From Allacma fusca (taxonomy: Eukaryota > Arthropoda > Collembola > Symphypleona > Sminthuridae), in contig OX359247.1 in the NCBI GenBank assembly GCA_947179485.1, positions 29,860,801-29,924,800 of the forward strand: a stretch of 64,000 nt of DNA. The letters run 5' to 3'. The notes beneath the pieces are model-generated. The model worked only from the letters and a program-made list of their open reading frames with translations. It had not been told where the DNA came from and did no database searches. Positions 1 through 13,384 of the stretch are shown here, piece after piece. Every line of letters starts with the position of its first letter. The first letter of the stretch is position 1. The translations under genes and the position numbers were made by a program.

Positions 1-2647
1 ATTTTAGAATTTAATAATATTCTTAGGATGATAAAATATAGAAGTGTTGGTTTCTATTGTAATATTACAAATTATTTGTTATTTGTATAATAATATGTAT
101 TGTGTAATATGTTATTTGTACAATATATTCAGTATAGGTATCACTGAATGTGCTCATCACATCATAAAAATTTACTAGTGTATAAAGACTGTATTTTGTG
201 ATCGGAATGGTTTCAAATATAAAAACCTGACGGCTTTTGTTTCTGAACTATTTCAAGCTTGTTTTATTGATAGGTATACAAGTGCTCTGTAATAACAAAT
301 ATTTCCTTAGTTTAATAAATGATTTGAGAAAATGATCATACAATTTTGTTCTTTGAAATCCTATATTTTTGGGTAGATCCTGCCAGAGGATGATTGAGAA
401 GGCAAAATTAATAGGCCATAAATAACTGCTGTGCAGCCCTCTTTGCAATTACAGGGTTCCATATTACATTTGTCTAGCAGCCTAGCACATAGAAGGGGTC
501 CCAGTAAACAATATTCCATTTTTCCATTCATTCCCTCATTACCCAGTTTTCTTCTTCCTTCTAACTATAAAAAAAAGTTCGTTCCTCTAGCCAAAATATT
601 TTTGGTACAGTGGTCAAGGAAGTGGATCAAAGTCAGACTTTGTAATTTTGTTACTTAAAGTTTAAATATGCTTAATAAAAATAATATAATTATAATTCTT
701 AAATAAAATTGCGTGCATATTATCATGGCATCCTCTCTACTAATTTGAGAGAGTTGATAGTGAAAGTGATGGTATGAATCAAATATTCGCGCGCTCTAGA
801 CGCATCGTCGACCATACCGCTGCGCAGCTAGCTATTACATGTAACTATTTTACTGCCATCCCAAATTACATTTGGCTTGCTGAGCCAGCAAATGCTGGCT
901 GTGCAGTGCTCGTACGTATCATAAAATCTTCATTCTTGATTGCGTGCTGTATGAGTGGTTTCCTTGCTGTCAAGGCATGCACCAACATACATTATCTCTT
1001 ATTTCTGAACTGTAACCTCAAAAAGTGAAATCATGCGTGGCTTTAGCAACAGGGAAATGCAATATTCTTATATGCATAAATTATCACAGCAAGAATAAAT
1101 TGGTATACGTCAGCTGTAAAACAATGACTTTGAACGCTATGAAAATTAATTTCTTTCGTACATATAATATAACACAAGTGCTAAAACGTATGCAAGAGTA
1201 TCAAAGAGAAAAATAGTACGCTATACGAAATCCGAAGAAGGTTCGACAACATGTGAGGACAAAAATTACATTCTGCTTTTCCGCGATGGACAAGCAACTA
1301 GAAATAAATCTTTTTGACGTAGGCATACACTATATGTAATTGTATGTATGCATTCAAAGTTAGGGATGTTTGCTCCCTATAGATTTTATGCATGTAGTGC
1401 CGACTAGTGGTCCCGATCTTTCAATTCTGAATCAAAAAAACTCGATTCGATTCGATTCAATTCAATTCTGATTCATCATTTTTCGATTCAATTCAAAGTA
1501 TGAATTGAATCATTTCATTCAATTCACTTCATGAATGAAATCACGCGAAATGCCTTGAATCACGATTCAAATGATTCACTTGCAACGAATTTGTTTGCAT
1601 ATCCCGCTAAAAATGCAGCTAGTAACGCATCACATTAAAAATTTCGTACGTGTTTCTGAGAGACATTTTTGTTTTTTGTTGGGAAACCGACTTACTAACC
1701 ATCCAATTTAGATCATAATGTGACAATTAATTAGCAGGATATGCAACTCGAATTTGCTAAAGTTACAGTCAACTCTCGCTATAATCGATGCTCAATTTGC
1801 AAAATTTGTCTCTTCTGACCATAGTGTTATACGTTGTGTAAATGGGAATCGGGACTGGAAATCCCAATCCCTTATATCAAATAATCCCTTATAAGGGTAT
1901 CCCTTGTAGCGACAGTACACTGTATTGACAATTTTAGTGATAGTGAAATTTTTTGAATTATAATCTTTCGCGGTTTTATGTAGTCATTATAAAATACTTA
2001 AATAAAATGTTTATGTTACCACCTTTTACTGTCTGAATGATTTGAATCATCATTCGATTCAATTCAGCACGCAGAAATGAATCAAAGTGAATCCTGTGAA
2101 TCGTGAATTGAATCGAATCATTGAATTTCATTCAATTCATAATTTGAATTGAATCAAAACGATTTTTTTGAATTGAATTGAAAGATTGGGACCACTAGTG
2201 CCGACGTGACAAAAAAGTTTCCTCACAATTCAACATGCTTACATTTGAAGTCAGCAGGGAGTAAGAAAGTCTAGTGTGATAAGGGGAGGGATTAATAAAT
2301 TACATCACTTTTCATGACATGATGTACTTAAAACCCTGAAATAGAAGAAGGAAATAATACAAGTAATGAGTGCATTTAGGTAGAGCATTGCAAGGGGCAA
2401 ATATCACATTTCATGGTATCTGAAACCTTTGCACAGATACAAGACAAAGAGCAGTTTACATGAACCAAGACTTTATGGCTTGTAAACCAACCGAACTATT
2501 TTCAACAAAATTTACTTCACAATCCCGCTAACCATACTGTCACATAGGAACATGTACTCCTGAATAGTACAACAGAAAGTTTCCCCCTTGCTCCATAAAA
2601 TGCTCTCCACTTAATTATTACATACTCCGAATCTCAGACGAACGATT
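1..2647. repeat. Segmental repeat, copy A
   Basis: Non-coding segment whose parts recur at 11.07-16.92 kb. About 120-340 matches 11072-11300; 333-735 matches 12207-12597; 915-1396 matches 12597-13087; 2198-2490 matches 13088-13385; 2490-2647 matches 11911-12066. Matches are long and nearly identical in places, with indels. Bases about 731-912 occur only in this copy and have no visible target duplication, so a deletion in the ancestor of the other copies is more likely than an insertion here. The short ORFs inside show no recognisable protein. Confidence 0.85.
1405..2197. mobile_element. Non-autonomous hAT element (TAGTGGTCCC ends)
   Basis: The ends are inverted repeats: TAGTGGTCCCGATCTTTCAA on the left and its near-exact complement ending GGGACCACTA on the right. 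The 8-bp GTGCCGAC flanks both sides (1397-1404 and 2198-2205), the target-duplication length typical of hAT transposons. The paralogous segment near 13088 carries GTGCCGAC once and no insert, so it is an empty site. Both subterminal regions are full of GATTC/AATTC reiterations. There is no transposase ORF, so this is a MITE-like derivative of 793 bp. Confidence 0.92.
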
Positions 2648-4264
2648 GGCAGTAATGTTTACACAGTAAATATCTATACCGTCAAGGTTTCAAACATAGT
2701 CCCCTTATGATATTCAAATAGGATTAAGTCTGACAATGATAATACAAGGTCTCTTGGAGGAAAGAAAAAAAACAATGGGAAGCCCATTTTGTGTTATACT
2801 TTTTACAAAACGTTATAATTTGTGTACTGTCGTCGGCAAGCACAATGGAGTGAGTTACCCATAAAGTTTACGTATCTCTCTCATTGCCAAGGCTACTTCA
2901 CACAGTACAGGAAAAATAAGACAAAATTACAAGACCTTCTTTTATTTCTTCCTCCAAGCGCATAAACCCAGCAGGACTGGGCAGGATTCCGTTATCTTAT
3001 CTTACTAAATAAAATGATTTACTTTGGTTGAAAAGCCTCCTTAAATAAAATCAAATATAAAATAAATACGAGGGTACTGTACAGAGACAATGAATGCTTA
3101 TCAGCTATTTAGTACATGTCAGTACTAACTTGCTGGGAAATTATACCCTGTATTCTATAAGAGGCAAGAGGCCCAGTCCATATACGATGAGTTCCTCGGG
3201 AATTTTACTTCTCTATTTCCATTTCATGCAAACTGTAATACAACAAAAAAATCATAAAAAGTCTTGTAAATCATACATTTTCTTGAAACGACTTAATTTG
3301 AGTTAAGCTCAAGGTTAAATTAAACTAATTGTCTGAAAATCCTTCATGCTTGTCACTTGTGAAAGACCTCATGGCTCATAATTACTGGCTTCGTTACAGC
3401 CTAGAGAACGAATCAGGACGAAAATTAAAATCCTATCTTATTGTGAGTTTGAGAGTACTCATTTGTCTCATTGTCAGCTCATCATCCATGATCCTAATAG
3501 CTTACTGCTATCGTATTTTGGAGTTTATGGAAAATCTTACTACCTTGGCCCATCACATGATGAAGCATTCTCCCCAGATCTCATTGCCTGTATAATACAC
3601 TGGCCTAAATAAATACACAAAACACTGACTGTGTGCAATCATTCCTAATTACATACCCCCAGAACCTGTTATACTACCAAATTACCCCAAACCTGTCAAG
3701 ACGCTCTTCACAGCGTAGTTTTCAATATCTTACGGTTAGCTTTAACCACAAGTTGTGGTCCACAACTATTACACACTATTCCACACATTTAGGTACTTGG
3801 TAACACAAATCCTAAAAATAGAATTTTTGCACACGACCCTCCAGCATTTCCAGGGGTAGATTCGAGTAGATTGTTGAAAGTACCTCTATCGATTGTGCAT
3901 GGGGAATTGAACGCTGGGTGGTGGTGATGGATGTGGCTGATAAATTGACGCTTGGAAGTTCCCCAAATGATTAGAACCTTGAGTTACATAGGAATACATA
4001 CATAAAATTATTCTCCCCTTCGCAAAAAAAGCGTATTGTTATTATTATATACATTTTATTCTTCTAGAATATACTTATAACTGGAAATCCCAACGGTATT
4101 GGTCAGTCGAGTTTTTCTCTCAACCAATGGTTTCACTGGGACAACGGAAGAACGCTATCTGCAAGGGCAAAAAAGGGCAACTCCTGGGTTGAAGCGTTGG
4201 TCTTCTTCTGGGGGCTCCGAATGCGGGTGCTGTCAACAGCGCACTCCCTCTTTAGTTGTTGCCG
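2648..4264. other. Non-coding region upstream of DAXX-like gene 1
   Basis: No supported gene. Short ORFs at 3094-3306 and 3329-3595 lack any recognisable domain or splice context. A CCAAT pentamer lies at 4124-4128, about 140 bp before a TATA-like box, so the last few hundred bases may be promoter sequence for the next gene. Confidence 0.5.
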
Positions 4265-4272
4265 TATAAAAG
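4265..4272 (+). promoter_or_regulatory. Probable TATA box of DAXX-like gene 1
   Basis: TATAAAAG in a locally GC-rich setting. It is followed about 120 bases later by a consensus-like splice donor (CAG|GTGCGT at 4391/4392). An acceptor (TACGCAG at 6681-6687) lies 12 bases before the start codon of DAXX-like gene 1. The simplest reading is a promoter and a non-coding leader exon joined to 6688 by a 2.3-kb intron. This is inference; no transcript evidence is available. Confidence 0.5.
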
Positions 4273-4289
4273 CGACGGGGTGTGGCAGT

Positions 4290-4391
4290 TGCAGAACAAG
4301 TTCTTCGCAACGTCTAGGAAGGAAGACTGTACAGTCCCAGTGAAGGAAGTGGAAAGCGAAGTAAGAAGAAACAAGAAATACAACAATTCAG
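4290..4391 (+). other. Putative 5' untranslated leader exon of DAXX-like gene 1
   Basis: Sequence between the TATA box and the donor at 4392. The start is approximate. The spliced leader would continue at 6688 and reach the ATG at 6700. The alternative is that this is the first exon of an unrelated short transcript. Confidence 0.4.
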
Positions 4392-5670
4392 GTGCGTTAC
4401 TTTTTCAAGATTTTCTCTCGAAAAACATCTTCATGTTTTTTAGAGTAGCACTGAACCCCATTGTTTCTATATATATAGACTGCATCAATTATAGTTCACA
4501 ATTCCCCCTTAGAAGAGTAGTACACTAGATGAATTTTTAGGAAGGGATTTTGAAGCCAAAAGCTACTTTCATAAATATTGTTATTGCACACCACCGTTTT
4601 TTCACACCCTAGCGTTTTTACTTCTGGATCAAACCCAGATATAATTAACTGCTTGCAGGGTCAGGGAAGATTTTGTACGTGTTTGTGCAAAATTTTAATT
4701 TGAGGCACTTGAACGGGGCAATGTGAGACACTTCACCAAGAACTTCAAGCAAAGGGCTGCTATAACATAACCAGGAGCTAATAGTTTTTTTGGCGTGTCA
4801 ATACATATATATAGGGTGTACATACAAGAGCCAATGAAGGGTTTTCTCCATATGGGCAAAAATATTTGAACACACTCCCCTTTAACACTGATGATTATTT
4901 GTCAGTTTATTCCAGAGGTTTTTAAACGGAGGGGAACTTCCTTTGCATAGCCCTTGATTAGCCTGTGGAATAAATATTTATGAGAAAAGGTTGTAGGACA
5001 CAAGAGCTGCAAAGCAACCCCCAAGTATTTATTATCTTTTATTTGAGTAGGGAATGAAAGTTGTGTTCTGATGGGAGTACAGAACATCTGAAGGTAGATA
5101 GGCACAAAAAGGAACTGAAAAGTAAGATTATCGTTGTAGTATACTATTGTCAACATACTGTATAATTTGTAGTATGCGCCCCGACAGCTATTTTTAACAA
5201 TTTCCTGGTGGTTGTGGGTAGTTATAGTTCATAGGATTATATACGAACATCCAGTGAATTTAAGTGCGAAACAATTGCAAGTAAATATCTGCTGAGCTTT
5301 CTGGCCAGCGTTGATTATGCATGTGGTAGAGGTTCCCTTGCGAATGATACAATATACAGGGTGGCACACAATGTTTGCCCCCTGTAAATGTGAATAATTT
5401 ATTTAATATTCAAGCCACCCAGTTTGTAAGAAGTTTTGAAGTTGCTTTTATTGACCTACGTCAATTTTGGCGGTCAGTGGTCAAAAATTTGAAGCGAATT
5501 TCAAATATTTTATTGTTTTTGAAAATACAAAAATTTCATACAACTTTTGAAGTGTTAAAAGAATTTGATTTCATAAATTTTAACAAATCTCTACTTTCCT
5601 TTATGTTTTTGCCCTCTGTGCCCCAATTTGTATGTAGGTTAAATACAGCTAATTGTGCCCCATCCAGAAG

Positions 5671-5751
5671 TAGTCGTTGAAGAGGTCAAGTCGTCTGTGC
5701 GCATGCTTTTACTATATGCTTACACGTAGACCATGTCTTTTCAGCGACGAA
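5671..5751. repeat. Imperfect hairpin, family member 1
   Basis: The left arm, beginning TAGTCGTTGAAGAGG, pairs imperfectly with the right arm, ending CTTTTCAGCGACGA, over about 35 bases around a short loop. The arms are homologous to those of the hairpin at 33605-33703. This could be a very short MITE or a transcribed hairpin. Confidence 0.6.
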
Positions 5752-6110
5752 ATGTTACCAAATGGGAGGGGTTTGAACATGGAATAAACGATTCGCTTAT
5801 GCAGGTCACGGGGGGCAAACGACGGATGCCGCCCTGTTCACTGTATGAAGAGAGAGAGGAGAGAGCTCTTGGTGAGGACAGCGAGGGAAGGAGTGAGCTG
5901 CGAAGTCTATATGGACTGTTGGCAGACATTTCCCGGCGATGAAACAATGTGGAGGTAGAGTTTATATGGACTTTTGCCCTGATGTGCGTGGACCATTTGA
6001 TTCGTGCTTGCTCGTATTCGAGTGGAAAATTGCAAATAAAGACATGGTCTCAGAAAGTACATATTTTTTTATATTTATGGTTTCTCCAAAATCTTGTGGG
6101 CTGGCAGTTC

Positions 6111-6185
6111 GTGCTCTCCCAGAGACGAGTGCTCTCCCAGAGACGAGTGCTCTCCCAGAGACGAGTGCTCTCCCAGAGACGAGTG
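6111..6185. repeat. 18-bp minisatellite, four units
   Basis: GTGCTCTCCCAGAGACGA is repeated four times exactly, head to tail. Because 18 is a multiple of three, several frames on both strands stay open across it and create repetitive but meaningless peptides. It lies in the presumed leader intron of DAXX-like gene 1. Confidence 0.95.
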
Positions 6186-6699
6186 TGTTAGTTCTGATAC
6201 ACTCAGTATTAGATGCACTCCGGCGCATCAGAAATTGTTCAGAACTCACGATGGGGTCGGTGTGGGGCCTTGCACACAGCAAGGCGTAAACACATTACGT
6301 GTTCATTCACAGCACTTCATGTGTAAATACAAGTGTCTTTTCACTATCTATGAATTTGCTTGAATGCTCCTACATCGCCTGCTCGTTCCGACCCAAACAT
6401 TCAAAGTTGCAATCCCATATTTGCATGTGTTTACATTTTTGTATAGGAGCTTTATATCACGTGAGCGAAAGCCAAAGCGAACCTCCTATTCATATTCCCA
6501 ATATGATATTAACTCGGGCGTATTAAATAGAAGAAACACGAGGAAAGTACATTATTTTGGGGTTTCGACAATTTTGAGGGGAATCAAATGAAGGAAGCCT
6601 ATATATGTAGGATATGTGAAATAAAAATGAGAGCATGTACATATATCTGCATAGCACCTATAATTATTGTATTCAATTTCTACGCAGTGAATCAACAGA

Positions 6700-9636
6700 A
6701 TGAGCGAGCCAGACATAATTCCTGAAGAGGATTTTCGACACCCACTCAGAAATGAACCAGCCGGGGATAGGGTCTTAAACTCTAGTCACCAATTTTCAAC
6801 TCCTGCTTCTGGAAATCGTCATCACCCCTATGGAAGACAACGGACTGGGAGCCCTCACTTGAACCGACTGTTTAACACTCCGTTCGATAAACCCGTAGCG
6901 GATGATGTAAGTTGATGGGATGAACAATATATGCTGGAATAAAATTAACTAGTGAAACAAGCTGAGCATCACATTTTTTAAATTATAAATATTACAGTAA
7001 TTATTTTATGCGTAAAATAGTTCAATAATATTATCACGGAATGCATTTACAGGACTCTTCGATTGTGATACTGAAAACAATCCAATATAATCCTGTAGGG
7101 GCATGGCCACCAACCGAAACACCTCTACCACATAATCAGAGTTCAACTGGCCAACAACCTGCTTCTAGCAGACCTGTAGTCAATGCAAATGTACCCCCTT
7201 TTGCTGCTACTAGTATTCCGAGTCAGCTAAGGTAATAGTTTCAATGATTTTTTTGATGTATGTACAAGTGCTTGGTAATTGGATATTTTTCGGGAGGCTA
7301 AAACCTAGATATATTTTAGCCCGCAAAACTTCGGTGGTAGGAAGCATGTCGAATTCACTACAATTTCAACACCACGCTATCCGCGGACGTCTGGACATGG
7401 TCAAGATTCACAGACTAGTCAGTTGACACCAGTCCCAGTGATACCTGTGCAACCGTTTCCACGCACCAATTCAGTGGTAAGGACACATATTTTTATATGA
7501 TATCCCGGAGACTTTGATAGATGAATTTAGTAGCACTAATGGATCCGGAATTTCTAGGCTGTTCAGACCGAGGAGTCTTGCTTGAACGAAAAAGAAAAGA
7601 AGGAATCCGAGTCAGCAAATCCCAGTACAACAAAATCAGCACCACTGCCTGAAGGCCATAAACCTAAGGGCAATATTAAGAAATTTATGGATGAGGTAAG
7701 TAAAATTACAATGGTTAAAATTTTGGTGAGAATTAAAATACCTGATGTGGGGAATGGTGACAGTATTTTTTTACAGTGAGTATTATATTAGTATGATGGA
7801 AAAATTAGGTAGTGTTATTACTGTCATTTATTTTTATTTGCAGTTTTGTTCCCTTGTGAGTGCCAACTTTTGTACACGGTTAGACAAGTTTGAATCTGAC
7901 GAGGAGAAGGAAAAAGTATTGAAGAAATTGGTCACCATCATAAAAGGAATCAAGAAAGATCGAAGTTCCACTAGGGAAATCATCGAAGTTTGTTCGGTGA
8001 TTGACCCGAAAAACTTCCCGTATGAAATAGACCGACTATGGAATAAAGATCTAGAAAAGGTGGCACATATGGAGAAAGAAGAGACCCTGAAGTTGATGGT
8101 GGAAGAATTAAATGTAATCGACAAACTTACAATGTAATACTAGAATGTTTTTGTTTTATAGAAGCAAAGTTTGAATTTGCTTTCTGTTTATTGAAAAGGT
8201 ATGTAATTAATACAATAAACTTTGTTGCTTTTCTTTCCGATTCCCATTTGCACATTGGTTCCGTACAACCCTTTTATGGTGCGTAGGACATCGAGAAAAA
8301 ACTAGTGAAGCTGGATACAAAAAGTAAAAACAAAACAATAACAGAAGCTGAGCAAATTGAGTATAATGACAATGGAACAGAGTAAGTGTATTTCCAATTG
8401 AGGAAACATATAACAAAGAAATAACTTTTCCTAAGGTTTTTGTGGTCTGCCCAACGGCAACTTACAACTAATCAGTGATTGCATAGTTTCAATATCAGCT
8501 TTATTATGGCGTATTTATTTGATGTATGAATAGTGCAATGATATAATTATTAGTAAATATGTATTAATATTTTCGAACTAATAAGGAAACTTAATTTACA
8601 GGTTAGCTAAGAAGTACTTCAAGTACCAAAAATTTTTGGGTTCGGAATGCCAAATACGTGGCTATATGTATGCTACTCAAACCCAAAAGTTTGACTTCAG
8701 TAAATCTAAGAGTAAGTAGTCAATTTCAATTTATAAAACTACGAAATATAAAATCCAAATTAATTTCTTTTCTAGCAGGTAAAGAAAGATTTAATTTTTG
8801 TTATTCATTTACTTCCAGTATCAACTTTACCAGCAGTGCAACACGCTCTGGAGAACATTTTGAATGCGAAACGAGAACAGTTTCTTAAATGCATGACAGA
8901 TGTGGATTCGATAAGTACACCAGTGTTCAGCAAAATTGAAGAGGTTGTAAATGACCTTATGAAATGTCACCACTTTGAAAACACTCAGGAAGAGAATTAT
9001 GAAATAGGTACTGCAGTATTGCAAAAAACTGCTTTAATTTAAAATGAAGATTTTTTCCATAGTGTAAACTTACGAAATATTTCTTTGATTCAATAGCGGA
9101 GCGCTTTTACGTGGAACTCGTAAAAGAGCAAAAATATAGGAGGATGAATGACCTTTGGCGTCATTTCCTGGAGACAATTCATTGTCCAAACCTCGAGGCT
9201 TTGGAACAGTTCGATCCAGCCAATAAACATCCAGGGTTAGCCGTTAGATTACAGAGCAACGATACAATAGCTAGTCAGCGGGTCCGTGAGGTAAAAAGAG
9301 GTTTAACTGTCTATTTACAGTATATATCTTTTAGGCTCGTGTACTGATTATGTATGCATAAAATTATTACTATAGATCTAATAAGCCTTTTCTTTTACGT
9401 GTCATCAGCTCTTCAATGAGTACAGTACTGATGAAAACAGTGATAGTGACACTGAGCTAGAGCAGGAAGAATCCATGAATTTAGAGTTTGCACTCGATGA
9501 AAGCAACGACGACTGTGAAGAGGAAGCGGATCGTCAGTTTATCGTAGCTGACGCAGTGGTCCCCACGGAACCAGGATCAGGACTGTTAGAAACGATTGAT
9601 GCTGAAATGAGAAAATTTATGGAACCTAATTATTAA
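6700..9636 (+). CDS. DAXX-like histone chaperone, paralogue 1 (10 coding exons, 585 aa)
   Basis: Model: 6700-6906, 7053-7231, 7320-7476, 7567-7695, 7844-8113, 8287-8381, 8602-8711, 8819-9007, 9097-9290, 9409-9636; all junctions are GT/AG and phases agree. DAXX deposits histone H3.3 with ATRX and binds SUMOylated partners in the nucleus. Evidence by residue: 1-69 disordered; SSIVIL at 71-76 looks like a SUMO-interacting motif; 130-220 is disordered and rich in Pro, Ser and Lys; 225-314 matches the DAXX helical bundle; 315-510 matches the histone-binding domain. The stretch DPANKHPGLAVRLQ aligns with human DAXX DPALSDPVLARRLR. The C-terminal 75 residues are acidic, as in DAXX, but less so than in paralogue 2. 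The start is the first ATG after the leader acceptor. Family assignment is from remembered similarity; orthology to vertebrate DAXX is likely but untested. Confidence 0.83.
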
Positions 9637-10267
9637 TCAGTGCTTTAGAATGTCGTCTTTAGAAATCGTATTAGGAACATTAATAATTATACATTGTTTC
9701 TGCACTATCCTCTAGTTGTAAGTAGTTTAAATCTGATTTACCACGTGCTTCTGAGCATTTTATTCTAGTGAGTACATATTGTCCGAATAATTCCAGTGCC
9801 AGCTAGTTGTTTGTAATATTTTATTGAAGTAGCTCTATTTATCTGTATATATGAAAGAGATTTAAGTCTTAATGTAATCCATCCAAGATTACAGCTAATG
9901 TTACCGTGTTAGTGAGAGCAATGAAATCTATTTTTACATTTTCAGGGGCAATAGAATGAGAGAAATATTTGCTCATGGTAGTGTTAGTACTGCTGAAATG
10001 TGAGTGTATATTTTAATTAGCTATGGTTAGTTTGTTACAAGCGAGTAATGTATCTATTCATAACTATGTAATTTAGAGGTTAGTCTTGCTGTGCCATTAT
10101 AGGGCTGGTGGAGTGGGTCTAGAATAAAAAGGCAAATTATTGTTATTGCATTTTACTATTTGCTTAATAATTATTGATTTTATGTACTTACATCAAAATC
10201 CGATGTAACCAATAAGGCTGTTGAAACTCTACTGATTATTCATTATTCCTTGATAGTGTCATTTGCC

Positions 10268-10273
10268 AATAAA
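10268..10273 (+). promoter_or_regulatory. Possible polyadenylation signal, DAXX-like gene 1
   Basis: AATAAA about 630 bases after the stop codon. No nearer canonical hexamer was noticed in the 3' region. Assignment to this gene is inferred from position only. Confidence 0.35.
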
Positions 10274-11070
10274 GTTTATACCTTCTTATGAATTTAATAA
10301 TTGGTACATATAAACTTACTTCCTTAACTTAAAATTTTCATTCTATTTTTTGTTATTGGATCAAATTATTTAAGGGAATTCATAGGGGATGTCTTTCGTA
10401 AAACGCCGGTAACAGATTTACCAATCGTTGGGGCTTCTTGTATATTCACATTCAGAATCATTGAGGGAGCATAAACGCAACTTTCAAGAACAGTAAAACA
10501 TTATTTCTTACTACCTCTCTCAGGAGTCAGGAGTGTCAGGATCCTCTACCAACCACGTACTTAATCGAGCAAAAGTGACTACGCAGTCATATGCACAAAA
10601 GTTTCAACTGTACAGTCTGCGAGCTTGCAAGGAAAAACAAAGACAGTTCGCTTTCAGGTCCCACTCTGAGAAGGTCTTGTGGATGCTTTTATATTTTGAA
10701 ACTTTGGTTCGAAATGTGACTTTGGGATCTTTGCAGTCAATGTGTTGGCATATCAAATTCATAAATCTGAGCCCATCTCTTCTTGGTTGTAAAGTTGTAA
10801 GCCCCTGGACCAGAATGTCGCCGAATGTCATCGTGCATATATTTTGCAGTCAATATTTTATTCCAATTGTTCGGTATCTACGCGTCGCACTTGACCCCTC
10901 TAGATTGTGTTTTGGATTCAACAATGGCTGGTGTTGTACTTGTCCATGTACGTTCGAAATGTGACTAGTGCCAAGTTTAACCACTTTATTATAGCTTTTT
11001 TTATAATTTTCAATTGTTTGATAAATCACCGTAAAATCAATTAATTTGCATTGCTCATGCAAGCAGCTAT
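10274..11070. other. Spacer with one unassigned ORF
   Basis: Between DAXX-like gene 1 and the repeat block. A 143-codon ORF at 10533-10964 (+) has overlapping open frames on the opposite strand, no recognisable domain and no conserved flanking splice sites. It may be part of an old transposon. I do not call a gene here. Confidence 0.4.
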
Positions 11071-12206
11071 ATTTTCAGTATAGGTATCATTGAATGTGCT
11101 CATCACCTCATCATTTACCAGTGTATAGTGACTGTATTTTGTGATCGGAATGGTTTCAATAATTATAAAAACCTGACAGCTTTTGTTTCTGAACTATTTC
11201 AAGCTTGTTTTATTGATAGGTATACAAGCGCTCTGTAATAACAAATATTTCCTGAGTTTAATAAATGATTTGAGAATATGATCATACAATTTTGACCACA
11301 TCTTTTTTACCACATTACATTTGTCTAGGATCCTAGCACATAGAAGGGGTCCCAGTAAACAACATTCAATTCCCTCATTATATAGTTTTCTTTTTTCTTC
11401 TATTAAAAAACAGTTCCACCAGCCAAAATATTTTCGATACAGTGGTCAATGAAGTCAAGTCAGACTTCTTTTGTATAAATTACAATTTTGTGATTTTTTA
11501 CTTAAAGTCTAAATATTCCTAAAAAATAAAATTATATTATCATGGCATAAATATAATAAAATCTTCATTCTTGATTGCGTGCTGTATGAGAGGTTTCCTT
11601 GCTGTCAAGGCATGCACCAACATACATTATCTCTTATTTCTGAACTGTAACCTGTAACCTCAAAAAGTGAAATCATGCGTGGTTTTAGCAACAGAGAAAT
11701 GAAATATTCTTATATGCATAAATTATCACGGCAAGAATTTACAATTTACGGGTACGTCAGCTGTAAAACAATAGCTTTGAACGCTCTGAAAATTCATTTC
11801 TTTCGTATACAGATAATATAACACGAGTGCTAAAACGTATGCAAGAGTATCAAAGAGAAAAATAGTACGCTATACGAAATCCGAAGAAGGTTCGACAACA
11901 TGTGAGGACAACCGAACTATTTTCAACAAAATTTACTTCACAATCCCGCTAACCATACTGTCACATAGGAACATGTACTCCTGAATAGTACAACAGAAAG
12001 TTTCCCCCTTGCTCCATAAAATGCTCTCCACTTAATTATTACATACTCCGAATCTCAGACGAACGAATGCAATTTATTTTTATGACATCCGATAGCAGTA
12101 ATTTGAGAGAAAATCCATACAATCTTGCTGCCAGCGATTTATGTTCACTCCAATCCATGGTCATGTTCATTATGTGTCATTTATATTAATCTGCATCCCC
12201 AGCCCA
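11071..12206. repeat. Segmental repeat, copy B (shortened)
   Basis: 11072-11300 matches about 120-340. 11318-11540 is a diverged, deleted version of 463-700. 11552-11910 matches 915-1255. At 11911 it jumps directly to the equivalent of 2490-2647. The tail 12060-12180 is shared with 16790-16910 but not with copy A. Confidence 0.82.
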
Positions 12207-13384
12207 TGATCATACAATTTTGTTCTTTGAAATCCTATATTTTTGGGTAGATCCTGCCAAAGGATGATTGAGAAGGCAAAATTAATAGGCCATAAATAAC
12301 TGCTGTGCAGCCCTCTTTGCAATTACAGGGTTCCATATTACATTTGTCTAGCAGCCTAGCACATAGAAGGGGTCCCAGTAAACAATATTCCATTCATTCC
12401 CTCATTATCCAGTTTTCTTCTTCCTTCTAACTATAAAAAAAAAGTTCGTTCCTCTAGCCAAAATATTTTTGGTACAGTGGTCAAGGAAGTGGATCAAAGT
12501 CAGACTTTGTAATTTTGTTACTTAAAGTTTAAATATACTTAATAAAAATAATATAATTATAATTCTTAAATAAAATTGCGTGCATATTATCATGGCATAC
12601 GTATCATAAAATCTTCATTCTTGATTGCGTGCTGTATGAGAGGTTTCCTTGCTGTCAAGGCATGCACCAACATACATTATCTCTTATTTCTGAACTGTAA
12701 CCTCAAAAAGTGAAATCATGCGTGGCTTTAGCAACAGGGAAATGAAATATTCTTATATGCATAAATTATCACGGCAAGAATTTACAATTTACGGGTACGT
12801 CAGCTGTAAAACAATAGCTTTGAACGCTCTGAAAATTCATTTCTTTCGTATACAGATAATATAACACAAGTGCTAAAACGTATGCAAGAGTATCAAAGAG
12901 AAAAATAGTACGCTATACGAAATCCGAAGAAGGTTCGACAACATGTGAGGACAAAAATTACATTCTGCTTTTCCGCGATGGACAAGCAACTAGAAATAAA
13001 TCTTTTTGACGTAGGCATACACTATATGTAATTGTATGTATGCATTCAAAGTTAGGGATGTTTGCTCCCTATAGATTTTATGCATGTAGTGCCGACGTGA
13101 CAAAAAAGTTTCCTCACAATTCAACATGCTTACATTTGAAGTCAGCAGGGAGTAAGAAAGTCTAGTGTGATAAGGGGAGGGATTAATAAATTACATCACT
13201 TTTCGTGACATGATGTACTTAAAACCCTGAAATAGAAGAAGGAAGTAATACAAGTAATGAGTGCATTTAGGTAGAGCATTGCAAGGGGCAAATATCACAT
13301 TTCATGGTTTCTGAAACCTTTGAAAAGAAACAAGACAAAGCGTAGTTTACTGGAACCAAGACTTAATGGTTTGTAACCAACCGA
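12207..13384. repeat. Segmental repeat, copy C (carries the empty hAT site)
   Basis: Near-identical to 333-735, 915-1396 and 2198-2490 of copy A, contiguous here without the hAT element at 1405-2197. The single GTGCCGAC near 13090-13097 is the pre-insertion state. Copy C is itself interrupted at 13385 by a different hAT element. Confidence 0.88.

Noticed and set aside
731..912. Insertion unique to segmental copy A
   Set aside because: No inverted ends and no target duplication; more likely a deletion in the other copies.
6111..6185. CRISPR-like direct repeats
   Set aside because: Units are contiguous without spacers and the genome is eukaryotic; it is a minisatellite.
5939..6289. 116-codon ORF with four ALPETS repeats, and an antisense ORF with LVSGRA repeats
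   Set aside because: The repeats come from the 18-bp minisatellite, open in several frames. There is no protein-like context.
10533..10964. 143-codon plus-strand ORF downstream of DAXX-like gene 1
   Set aside because: Open frames exist on both strands over the same bases, there is no recognisable domain, and neither strand shows a convincing gene structure.
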